Assembly: GCA_021732995.1 (NCBI GenBank)
Contig: JAKFWA010000002.1
Coordinates: 1-36,997, forward strand
Length of the DNA: 36,997 nucleotides
DNA from: Planctomycetaceae bacterium
Lineage (GTDB): Bacteria; Planctomycetota; Planctomycetia; Planctomycetales; Planctomycetaceae
Direction of reading: 5' to 3'
The position numbers and the translations under genes were made by a program. The notes beneath the pieces are model-generated. The model was given only the letters and a program-made list of their open reading frames with translations, searched no databases and was not told the DNA's origin. Numbering within the stretch: position 1 is the first letter of the stretch; each line of letters begins with the position of its first letter. This document shows positions 7,747 to 14,438 of the stretch, in pieces.

Positions 7747-9501
7747 ATGCAGCCGCAAAGAATCATTCGTGGCATCGTCGCCATCGCTCTTGTGCTGGCG
7801 ATTCAGGGTTTCGTCCCGCCGTTGGCGACTGCCGGCGACAACTACGCCTTTCTCGTTGCAGTGGGCGACTATGACGTCAAGCAGTTGAAGCCACTGGCAT
7901 ATACTCGAAACGACGTGTTGGAGTTTGCTAAGGCGCTTAATGACAGTGGCTTCAAGGCCGACAACATCGTTGTCATGCACGACGACCTGAAGACGCAGAA
8001 ATCGCAACGATATCTGCCGCAAGGCGATAAGATCCGCAAGGAGTTTGATCTCCTGCTGTTGGGTGTGGAAGAGGGCGACTCGGTGATCGTCGCCTTCGCG
8101 GGGCATGGCGTGCAATTTGAGGGTGATGACCAGAACTTCTTCTGTCCGGCTGACGCCGACCTCGAAGAACGAAAGAGTTTAATCTCTTTGAAAGAGATCT
8201 ACGCGAAGCTCGAACAGTGCCCTGCTGACCGTAAGTTGCTACTCGTAGACGCCTGTCGGAATGATCCGCTCAGCAGACTGGCGCGCAGTCGTGATAAGGT
8301 GAAGCTGAACAGTGTGACTCGTCCGCAGATGGAAGCAGTTCCAAAGGGGATCGTGGCACTCTTCAGTTGCAGTGCCGGACAGGAAAGCTACGAGTGGCCC
8401 GACGTGCAACACGGCGTCTTCTTTCATCATATTCTGATGGGTTGGAAAGGCGCCGCAGACAACGGAGATCGGCAACTGTCGCTCGATGAACTGGTGGCCT
8501 ACACCCGAAAGAACACGCAGAGCTTTGCGCGAGTCAAGCTTGGCGCCGTTCAGACCCCGCAGTCGAAGGGAGAATTTAACGGGACGTGGGTGCTGCGGAA
8601 CGTGAGCAAACCGAACGATTTCAAAAACACCATCGGTATGACACTGAAGCTCGTTCCGGAGGGCACATTTCTGATGGGTAGCAATCAGGCGGATGTGCAA
8701 CTCGCGGTCCTGTCAGACAGCAATTTCAAAGCTGATTTCGCCAAGAGCGAGCAACCGCAGCATCGGGTGCAGATCACTCAGGCGCTTTATATGTCCGCGC
8801 ACGAGACCACTCAGGCACAGTATAAGCAACTCATGGAAACTAACCCCAGCTACTTCTCCAGGTCAGGAGGGGGTGTTACCAAGGTCGCCAACGAGGATAC
8901 CAGCCGGTTTCCCGTCGAGATGGTTTCCTGGTTCGACGCGATCGAATTCTGTATCAAGCTGAGCGAAAAGGAGAACCGCACGCCGTGCTATCGCCTGACG
9001 AATGTTGAACGATCAAGCGGGTCGATCTCGTCCGCGAGTGTCGCGATCCTCAACGGTGATGGTTATCGCCTGCCGACCGAAGCAGAGTGGGAATATGCGT
9101 GCCGTGCCAGAACAACAACACCCTTCCATTTCGGATCGAAGTTGAACGGCGAGGAAGCTAACGTCGAAGGCACCGTTCCGTTCGGTACGACTGCTAAGGG
9201 GCTGTATAAAGCCCGCACGACAACCGTGGGTTTATACAGTGCCAACGCGTTCGGGCTCTATGACATGCACGGCAATGTCGCAGAGTGGTGTCAGGACTGG
9301 TACGACGAGAATTACTACCTTCGACGCGTTGAACTCGATCCGCAGGGGGAAACCAGCGGCAGGTTTCGTGCGATGCGGGGCGGCTCCTGGTTCAGCAATC
9401 CCTGGTACACTCGTTCGGCGAATCGAGGTTGGAATATGCCGCAATTTCGCCTCGAATTCGGGGGCTTTCGAGTTGTGTGTGCTTCTGCCCCCGGAGCATA
9501 A
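7747..9501 (+). CDS. Secreted caspase-like (C14) peptidase fused to SUMF1/FGE-like domain
   Basis: A 584-aa predicted exported protein. A hydrophobic signal peptide lies at about residues 5-29 (IIRGIVAIALVLAIQG...ATAG). The caspase-like domain (about 34-275) begins with YAFLVAVGDY. It has the catalytic histidine in VAFAGHGVQ (H120) and the catalytic cysteine in LLLVDACRND (C170), so the dyad is intact. From about 290 to the end is a formylglycine-generating-enzyme-like (SUMF1, C-type-lectin fold) domain: GMTLKLVPEGTFLMGS, YRLPTEAEWEYACRA, FGLYDMHGNVAEWCQDWY, MRGGSW, GGFRVV. The two cysteines that true FGEs carry after RGGS are replaced by Ser and Thr (RGGSWFSNPWYT), so sulfatase-activating chemistry is unlikely and the domain is probably for binding. 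ATG 7747 was chosen over GTG 7738, three codons upstream; neither has a strong ribosome binding site. It lies in the same orientation as the kinase upstream and the LRR gene downstream. Caspase-SUMF1 fusions occur in bacteria; the substrate is unknown. Confidence 0.9.
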   Translation: MQPQRIIRGIVAIALVLAIQGFVPPLATAGDNYAFLVAVGDYDVKQLKPLAYTRNDVLEFAKALNDSGFKADNIVVMHDDLKTQKSQRYLPQGDKIRKEFDLLLLGVEEGDSVIVAFAGHGVQFEGDDQNFFCPADADLEERKSLISLKEIYAKLEQCPADRKLLLVDACRNDPLSRLARSRDKVKLNSVTRPQMEAVPKGIVALFSCSAGQESYEWPDVQHGVFFHHILMGWKGAADNGDRQLSLDELVAYTRKNTQSFARVKLGAVQTPQSKGEFNGTWVLRNVSKPNDFKNTIGMTLKLVPEGTFLMGSNQADVQLAVLSDSNFKADFAKSEQPQHRVQITQALYMSAHETTQAQYKQLMETNPSYFSRSGGGVTKVANEDTSRFPVEMVSWFDAIEFCIKLSEKENRTPCYRLTNVERSSGSISSASVAILNGDGYRLPTEAEWEYACRARTTTPFHFGSKLNGEEANVEGTVPFGTTAKGLYKARTTTVGLYSANAFGLYDMHGNVAEWCQDWYDENYYLRRVELDPQGETSGRFRAMRGGSWFSNPWYTRSANRGWNMPQFRLEFGGFRVVCASAPGA

Positions 9502-9564
9502 CCGCTTTTCGTTGAAAGACCTCTGCGTCGGTTGCGTGGCAACTCCCGCGATTAACAGTCGGAG

Positions 9565-9579
9565 AGTCGCAACGCGACT
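9565..9579. terminator. Weak stem-loop after the caspase gene
   Basis: AGTCGC (9565-9570) and GCGACT (9574-9579) pair around AAC, 64 bp after the stop codon. The stem is only 6 bp and is followed by a mixed sequence rather than a T-run. It is at best a weak terminator. Confidence 0.25.
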
Positions 9580-9616
9580 AGTCTGTAATTGATCGTCCTG
9601 TTCGTTCTGCTCGGGA

Positions 9617-10372
9617 ATGTTGTCGTGGACAACTCGAGAAGAACTTTCATGCGCACCAGTAACTTCGCCTGCCATGCTCACTGCCCACGTGGTTGAATCA
9701 GTGATTGTTCTGATCGTGTTGGGAGTGCTGCTCTCAATCGCCTTGCAGCGTTTTGTCCGATCGCGGTCGGTGGCGCGGTTGAGTGTCCTCGTTTCGCAAG
9801 AGGCTGGATGTCGATGCCGGTGGGATGTCGGGATTCCGATACTGGAAATTGATGCGAGTACCGCGACGCCGTCTCATGTGATCAAGATTCTTCGCCAGGC
9901 GGCGAAGTGCAGGCTCCGATACTTTGAATTGTTACTCCACCATGCGACCGATGAACTGGCGGTGGAGGTTGGTAGAATATCCACGCTGGAAACGCTGCGG
10001 ATCGAGGATGGTATTCTCACTGATGTTGGCGTTTCGCGGCTTGTCGGTTTGCGGAAACTGGAGATGCTGATGATTCGCAACTGCCCTGTCAGCAACGCCA
10101 GCTTGAGTATTATTGCGCAGTTCGAGCAACTCGAAGGTCTGTCACTGGAGGGAACTCGATTGAGCGGTGGTGACTTCGGACCGCTGTTGAAGTTACCTCA
10201 GTTGCAGTGTCTCAATCTCAGCCGGACGGACATCAAGGACGAAGCGCTGGACCGGCTCTTGAAGCATCCGACAATCGGGGACGTTGATGTCACTTCGACT
10301 GGCTGCACAGCCGCGTTTGTGGAGATGTGGAGAGCATCTCACCCCGATAGTCGCATTCAAATCGAGATCTGA
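9617..10372 (+). CDS. Membrane-anchored leucine-rich-repeat-like protein
   Basis: A 251-aa protein with one hydrophobic segment near the N-terminus (VIVLIVLGVLLSIAL, about residues 28-42) followed by RFVRSR, as in a signal anchor. The remainder contains irregular leucine-rich repeats in the second half (about 120-225): LETLRIEDGILTDVGVSRL, LEMLMIRNCPVSNASL, LEGLSLEGTRLSGGDF, LQCLNLSRTDIKDEALDRL. These match the LxxLxLxxTxIxDxxLxxL pattern abundant in planctomycete LRR proteins. The role is probably protein or ligand binding; the partner is unknown. The start is uncertain: an in-frame ATG at 9674 (M20) would put the membrane segment right at the N-terminus, and neither start has a clear ribosome binding site. 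Located 115 bp after the caspase-SUMF1 gene on the same strand, so a shared function is possible but not demonstrated. Confidence 0.8.
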   Translation: MLSWTTREELSCAPVTSPAMLTAHVVESVIVLIVLGVLLSIALQRFVRSRSVARLSVLVSQEAGCRCRWDVGIPILEIDASTATPSHVIKILRQAAKCRLRYFELLLHHATDELAVEVGRISTLETLRIEDGILTDVGVSRLVGLRKLEMLMIRNCPVSNASLSIIAQFEQLEGLSLEGTRLSGGDFGPLLKLPQLQCLNLSRTDIKDEALDRLLKHPTIGDVDVTSTGCTAAFVEMWRASHPDSRIQIEI

Positions 10373-10481
10373 CGCGGGTTTGTTCTCAGCCTCGACGCAT
10401 CGCCGGAATCGCAGGGCCGAGGATGCTCAGCGAGTGCGACCGTTGATACACTGCCGCCGCGATTCGTTCTCTCTTCCAACC

Positions 10482-10502
10482 ATGAATGAGGCTCGTCAAT
10501 GA
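10482..10502 (+). other. Six-codon leader ORF overlapping the isomerase start (ATGA)
   Basis: ATG 10482 opens a reading frame MNEARQ whose TGA stop (10500-10502) overlaps the ATG (10499) of the isomerase gene as ATGA. The GAGG inside this mini-ORF (10488-10491) is also the likely ribosome binding site of the isomerase. It could couple translation or be coincidental; no direct evidence of expression. Confidence 0.2.
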
Positions 10503-11260
10503 AGCTGGGGCTGGTCACCTACATGTGGGGCGCCGAGTGGGATTTGCCGACGCTCATCAAGAACTGCGAAGCCACCGGCTTTGAAGGCGTCGAACTGCGG
10601 TCGACTCACAAGCACGGAGTGGAACCGACGCTCAACGAAGCCGAACGCCGCGAGGTCAAGCAGCGGTTTGCAGACTCGAAAGTAGTCTGTGTCGGTTTGG
10701 GTTCAGCCTGCGAGTATCACAACCCGGACCACGGGATCGTGCAGCAGAATATCGAACTCACCAACAAGTTCGTGCTGCTGTCTCAAGACATCGGGGCCAG
10801 CGGGGTGAAGGTGCGACCCAACGCACTGGTGAAGGGTGAGGAGCGCGGCCGCACGGTGGAACGTATCGCCGAGGCCCTACGCGAATGCGGCAAGTTCGCC
10901 GCCGATCACGGTCAGGAGATCCGCGTCGAAGTGCACGGCAACGGGACTGCTCAACCGCAGGTGATGCGCGAGATCATGGCGGCCACCCAGCATCCGGCTG
11001 TCAAAGTCTGCTGGAACTCCAACCCCGGCGAGACGATCGACCAGTCCATCAAGACGAATTTTGAGCTACTGAAACCCTACTGGGGCCAGACCGTTCACAT
11101 TCACGATCTCTATGATGATTACCCGTATCGCGAGTTATTCAGCCTGCTGCGGGCGATGAAGTATCAGGGCTACTGTCTGTCCGAAAGCCCGGCGACGACC
11201 GACCCTGTGAAGGTCATGCGTTACTACCGCATGCTATTCGACGAGCTGAACCGCGATTGA
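10499..11260 (+). CDS. Sugar phosphate isomerase/epimerase-like TIM-barrel protein
   Basis: A 253-aa protein of the xylose-isomerase-like TIM-barrel (AP endonuclease family 2) superfamily. Evidence is MKLGLVTYMWG at strand 1, FEGVELRSTH (E32), a VEVHG strand with E144 and H146, HIHD (200-203) and CLSES with E229, at the spacing usual for the metal-binding glutamate/histidine set. Family members isomerise or epimerise sugars or inositol derivatives in the cytoplasm; the substrate cannot be told here. An oddity: the segment that in many relatives reads C-W-D-x-x-H is CWNSNP (171-176), so the usual Asp and His metal ligands there are replaced, which may mean altered metal binding. Start supported by GAGG 7 nt upstream. 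No signal peptide. It converges on the minus-strand gene at 11277 with only 16 bp between stops, and no other sugar-metabolism gene is nearby. Confidence 0.88.
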   Translation: MKLGLVTYMWGAEWDLPTLIKNCEATGFEGVELRSTHKHGVEPTLNEAERREVKQRFADSKVVCVGLGSACEYHNPDHGIVQQNIELTNKFVLLSQDIGASGVKVRPNALVKGEERGRTVERIAEALRECGKFAADHGQEIRVEVHGNGTAQPQVMREIMAATQHPAVKVCWNSNPGETIDQSIKTNFELLKPYWGQTVHIHDLYDDYPYRELFSLLRAMKYQGYCLSESPATTDPVKVMRYYRMLFDELNRD

Positions 11261-11276
11261 TTGCCGCTCAACTCAT

Positions 11277-12230
11277 TCAAGCTGCTCGCGCGGCTCTCAG
11301 AGGAGTGCTGGCGAAGTACCCAATCGATACGGTTGCGTGATCCTCAAGCTGGTCGTGGCGAGTGATCTCAAGCCGGACTCCGTAGCCGTGCGTTGATGTG
11401 ACGGCGATCTGCACGTCTGCGGCATCAAGAGGTTCGGCTTCGAAGGTGGGCATGCCACCAAACGGGGGCACGAACGGCAGGTGAATCGCAACCTGCTTCG
11501 CACGGGGCGCGAAACGCACTCTGATCGCGCCTTCGCACATATCCAGGCCATCGCGTTCGGCGCGACTCATCCATTGCGTGACGTTCGGGTCCGAACTGGG
11601 ATGCGAAGCGGTCTGCTCGATTTCACTTTCGCCGAGTTGCAGCGAGTCTTCTTCTTGCAGGTCGTCCTCGTTCAACTCGACCGCAGAGACTTCGGAGTCT
11701 TGTAGTGTCGCATGCCGGTCGATTGTCAGCTCGTTGTTTGAGGGAGTGATCGCTGATTCCGATGCCACCGCGCTGCTGAGCGGCAGACTCACTGTGTTCT
11801 GGCTGACTTCCGGTGGTTCTGTGCGTTCCTCAAGCTGCTCAGACGCTGATGTTGCGGTGACGGCGCCTTGGGCCCATGTGCTGCCGATCGTCACGAGCAG
11901 GAAGAGAGTCAGCAACGCGCTCAGGCCGGCGGCACCTTGCGACGGGATCAACGCCAGCCCCGTCAACAGCCCCGGTATCGCCGCCAGGGAATTCAGAGCC
12001 AATCGTGATGCCTGATCGCGCCGCGATCTTTGCATCAGCGTCATCACAGCCAGCACGCCCAGCGACATCAAGATGGCCGCGAGCACGCAGCCCGCGCTCG
12101 CGGACGAAAAACCACGAGCGGCTCCGACGGCTCTCCGGCCAAAAACGACTGCTGACAAAACACAAACGCCGGACAACAGCCCTGCGGCGATTGTCCGGCG
12201 CGAGATGGCGATGGCGGGTTCAGGCGTCAT
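11277..12230 (-). CDS. Hypothetical membrane protein with C-terminal soluble domain
   Basis: A 317-aa protein that I do not recognise. From M1 (MTPEPAIAISRRT) it has about four hydrophobic segments in the first 125 residues (TIAAGLLSGVCVLSAVVFG; AGCVLAAILMSLGVLAVMTL; LALNSLAAIPGLLTGLAL; GLSALLTLFLLVTIGSTWA). An acidic, low-complexity linker follows (ELNEDDLQEEDSLQLGESEI). The C-terminal domain of about 95 residues (SRAERDGLDMCEGAIRVRFA ... VSIGYFASTPL) looks beta-rich and is probably cytoplasmic or periplasmic. The start at 12230 is favoured by AAGGA 9 nt upstream; an in-frame ATG at 12317 would read through the palindromic element and is unlikely. It lies downstream of metK on the same strand with a 110-bp gap that contains a strong hairpin, so it may be read through from metK or be separately controlled. 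Function unknown. Confidence 0.75.
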   Translation of the reverse strand: MTPEPAIAISRRTIAAGLLSGVCVLSAVVFGRRAVGAARGFSSASAGCVLAAILMSLGVLAVMTLMQRSRRDQASRLALNSLAAIPGLLTGLALIPSQGAAGLSALLTLFLLVTIGSTWAQGAVTATSASEQLEERTEPPEVSQNTVSLPLSSAVASESAITPSNNELTIDRHATLQDSEVSAVELNEDDLQEEDSLQLGESEIEQTASHPSSDPNVTQWMSRAERDGLDMCEGAIRVRFAPRAKQVAIHLPFVPPFGGMPTFEAEPLDAADVQIAVTSTHGYGVRLEITRHDQLEDHATVSIGYFASTPLRAARAA

Positions 12231-12258
12231 GGGCTCAGTCCTTTGAGCGACGTCGCGC

Positions 12259-12315
12259 GGGTGCCACTGGCTCCGCCAGTGCTGGAACTCGGCACTAGCA
12301 GAGCCAGTGGCACCC
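12259..12315 (-). repeat. Palindromic element with 24-bp arms between metK and the membrane gene
   Basis: The outer 15 bp are a perfect inverted repeat: GGGTGCCACTGGCTC (12259-12273) with GAGCCAGTGGCACCC (12301-12315). Inner bases continue the pairing to 12282/12292, around a 9-nt loop. The two internal exceptions, C12274/A12300 and C12277/A12297, become G-U pairs in RNA copied from the minus strand, so that transcript would form an unbroken 24-bp stem. It starts 25 bp after the metK stop and ends 28 bp before the next start. It could act as terminator, attenuator or mRNA-stability element. No T-run. The GTGCCACTGGC word is, from general experience, a dispersed repeat in planctomycete genomes. 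Confidence 0.7.
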
Positions 12316-12340
12316 ATTCATAAAGTTAACGCGGCATTCG

Positions 12341-13525
12341 TTACGAGACGACGAAGGTCTGCTTCGGAACGTCGCCGGAAACTCCAGCGGCCTTGCGAAG
12401 CGCTGCGGCGCGGTCGGTCTTTTCCCAAGAGAAATCGGCTTCGCTGCGGCCAAAGTGGCCACCGCTGGCGGTCTTGCGGAAGATCGGGCGGCGAAGCTGC
12501 AGCGTCTCGATGATGCCGCGCGGCGTCAACGGGAAGATTTCGCGGACTGCAGCTTCCAGCTTCTCTTCCGGCACAACAGCGGTGCCGTTGGTGGAAACTC
12601 GAATGCTGACCGGATCAGCAACGCCGATTGCGTAAGCGAGCTGCACTTCGCATTCGGCAGCCAGGCCAGCAGCCACGACGTTCTTGGCGACGTAGCGGGC
12701 AACATAAGCCGCCGAGCGGTCGACCTTCGTTGGATCTTTGCCGCTGAAAGCTCCGCCGCCGTGACGGCCCCATCCGCCGTAGGTGTCGACGATGATCTTG
12801 CGACCGGTCAAACCGCAGTCGCCGTGAGGCCCACCGACCACGAAGCGGCCGGTCGGATTGATGTGGTACTTGGTTTCTGCGGTCAGGAACTGAGCGGGAA
12901 TGCTCGGACGGATGACTTCGTTCTTCACAAACGAGTCGATTTCCTGCTGAGAAACGCTTTCGGCATGCTGAGTCGAGACAACGACGGCGGTCACTCCGAC
13001 CGGCTTGCCGTTCTCGAAGGCGACGCTGACCTGACTCTTGCTGTCCGGACGCAGCCAGTTCACAACGCCCTTCTGACGAACTTCGGTCAGCTTGTTGATG
13101 ATGCGGTGGGCCAGAGCGATTGGCACCGGCATGTATTCAGGGGTTTGGTTGCAGGCGTAGCCGAACATCAGGCCCTGGTCGCCAGCACCGTCGCGGTCCA
13201 CACCCATGGCGATGTCGCCGCTCTGAGCGTGCAGACCCAGGAAAATCCGGCAGGTTTCAGCGTCGAAACCGATGTCCTGGTCGTACTTTACGTAGCCAAT
13301 GTCACGTACGACGTTACGCACGACCTTCTCGTAGTCGATCACGGCACGAGTGGTGATTTCGCCGGCCAGAACCACCAGATCGGTGGTCACCAGTGTCTCA
13401 CAGGCGACGCGAGAAACGGGGTCTTGAGCCAGGATGGCGTCCAGAATGCCGTCGGAAATCTGATCCGCGACCTTGTCCGGATGCCCCATGCTGACTGATT
13501 CACTCGTGAAAACGTACTTCGACAT
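12341..13525 (-). CDS. metK: S-adenosylmethionine synthase (methionine adenosyltransferase)
   Basis: Cytoplasmic enzyme making S-adenosylmethionine from methionine and ATP, the main methyl donor. The 394-aa length fits bacterial MetK. N-terminal domain: [19 protein letters not shown] with GHPDK at 14-18. Central signature: [12 protein letters not shown] (113-124). C-terminal part: [18 protein letters not shown] (glycine-rich MetK signature region) and [19 protein letters not shown] near the end. All expected motifs are present and the gene looks intact. ATG 13525 was chosen because [10 protein letters not shown] is the family-typical N-terminus and AAGGAA lies 7 nt upstream; an in-frame ATG at 13618 would add 31 residues not seen in the family. 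On the minus strand it is followed by the palindrome at 12259-12315 and a membrane protein. No SAM riboswitch was recognised in the leader. Confidence 0.98.
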   Translation of the reverse strand: MSKYVFTSESVSMGHPDKVADQISDGILDAILAQDPVSRVACETLVTTDLVVLAGEITTRAVIDYEKVVRNVVRDIGYVKYDQDIGFDAETCRIFLGLHAQSGDIAMGVDRDGAGDQGLMFGYACNQTPEYMPVPIALAHRIINKLTEVRQKGVVNWLRPDSKSQVSVAFENGKPVGVTAVVVSTQHAESVSQQEIDSFVKNEVIRPSIPAQFLTAETKYHINPTGRFVVGGPHGDCGLTGRKIIVDTYGGWGRHGGGAFSGKDPTKVDRSAAYVARYVAKNVVAAGLAAECEVQLAYAIGVADPVSIRVSTNGTAVVPEEKLEAAVREIFPLTPRGIIETLQLRRPIFRKTASGGHFGRSEADFSWEKTDRAAALRKAAGVSGDVPKQTFVVS

Positions 13526-13559
13526 ACTTTCATTCCTTGCGTCGCGCGCGGTCCTCGGC

Positions 13560-13585
13560 GCGGCAGTCATTTGGCAGTCTGCCGC
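13560..13585 (-). promoter_or_regulatory. Inverted repeat in metK leader
   Basis: GCGGCAG (13560-13566) and CTGCCGC (13579-13585) are perfect 7-bp inverse copies around 12 nt, ending 35 nt before the metK start codon on the transcribed strand. It could be a leader hairpin or a repressor site. It does not resemble a SAM riboswitch I can identify. Confidence 0.25.
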
Positions 13586-13930
13586 ACTCGCTCCATTTAG
13601 GCTGCCTGCAGGGATCATAGGGATTCAGGTAGGCCCTGCCAGATTTAACGATTTTGACTTTTAAGATTCCTCATGAGGCCATCGGTTCCGTTGAAACCAC
13701 GATTTGGCGGATCTCCCTGCCTTGCCGGGCTTTCCTGCTTTATCATTCGAGGCCGGATAATCGGTTCGCGGCGAACCGTGCGCGCGCTCGGACCCGCACC
13801 GCGATCAATTTGAGAATGCCTTGTCAGTAACGCCGGGAGAATGCCCAAACTTTGCCGATCTGGCAGATGTCTCCACGCATGAGGGATTTCGCGGGTGTAA
13901 ATCAGTCAGCGTGAGCGTCGAAAGCGGTAT

Positions 13931-13960
13931 TTGACTTTGGTTCTGCGCCATCCGAATAAT
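13931..13960 (+). promoter_or_regulatory. Candidate sigma70-like promoter for the giant gene
   Basis: TTGACT (13931-13936), an 18-bp spacer and AATAAT (13955-13960) each match the -35 and -10 consensus at five of six positions. Transcription from here would give a leader of about 470 nt including both stem-loops before ATG 14439. A promoter closer to the gene cannot be excluded. Confidence 0.3.
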
Positions 13961-14205
13961 CGGCCCGCCGCAGAACTCATTCGTCAAAAGCTCTTGACGC
14001 TCTAAGAGTTGACTGGAGTTTTGAGGCTCAAATCTGTGCAGGCGTGCCCGGCTTTGAGCAGGTTGCCGGTTCGCTGTGTGTCGGGGTTGTTGGTTTCGCA
14101 TGCCAATTGACTGCCCGAATACTCAGTGCAACTGACCAGCCGCAACGGCGTTCTCCACCGGTGGGGAAGGTTGTTGCACACGAAGGCGTCGGAGTTTCGC
14201 ACTGA

Positions 14206-14252
14206 GGCGGAACTCAGAGTTAGAGAACACTCGCAGTCGGATGAGTTCCGCC
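14206..14252 (+). promoter_or_regulatory. Leader stem-loop 1 upstream of the giant gene
   Basis: GGCGGAACTCA (14206-14216) and TGAGTTCCGCC (14242-14252) are a perfect 11-bp inverted repeat with a 25-nt loop, about 190 nt before the giant gene start. Could be an operator-type palindrome or leader RNA hairpin. Confidence 0.4.
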
Positions 14253-14279
14253 GGACGCGGCTCAAACGACTTTGAAATG

Positions 14280-14340
14280 CCAAAACCTGGAAGGGTCGGG
14301 GATCTTGTGCGCAAGGACTCCGACCTTCGAGGCGTTTTGG
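14280..14340 (+). promoter_or_regulatory. Leader stem-loop 2 (61-nt hairpin) upstream of the giant gene
   Basis: CCAAAAC (14280-14286) pairs with GTTTTGG (14334-14340). An inner stem, 14292-14307 with 14312-14327, has one A/A mismatch (14302/14317), a few G-U pairs and a TGCG tetraloop. The middle is interrupted by a small asymmetric internal loop. It ends 98 nt before the ATG. No T-run follows, so a structured 5' leader is more plausible than a terminator. Confidence 0.45.
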
Positions 14341-14438
14341 GACAGGACGTCTTCACGAGAGCAGTGAACCATGCGGCTGGCCATCGCGAGGGTCGACACT
14401 CGCAGCCTTAGCCGACGGTTCGAAAGGAAATCGTCACT

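Larger units (their letters stand above)
13526..14438. other. 913-bp divergent intergenic region between metK and the giant gene
   Basis: Short open frames on the minus strand (for example 13645-13848 and 13805-14101) lack recognisable motifs and ribosome binding sites, so I do not call a gene. The metK side contains a perfect 7-bp inverted repeat (13560-13566 with 13579-13585). The giant-gene side contains a candidate promoter (13931-13960) and two stem-loops (14206-14252 and 14280-14340). An in-frame TAG at 14409-14411 closes the giant reading frame upstream of its ATG. Confidence 0.7.

Noticed and set aside
9330-9500. Variable region of a diversity-generating retroelement, because C-lectin/FGE-fold C-termini are common targets
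   Set aside because: No reverse transcriptase, no template repeat and no second copy of this region in the window.
12455-13498. 347-codon plus-strand open frame opposite metK
   Set aside because: It is fully inside an unmistakable metK in antisense; the absence of stops follows from metK codon use.
13526-13700. Possible SAM riboswitch before metK
   Set aside because: No recognisable SAM-I, SAM-II or SAM-IV core could be traced; only a 7-bp inverted repeat is visible.
13645-14101. Two short minus-strand open frames in the metK/giant-gene gap
   Set aside because: No motif, no ribosome binding site and a composition unlike real proteins here.
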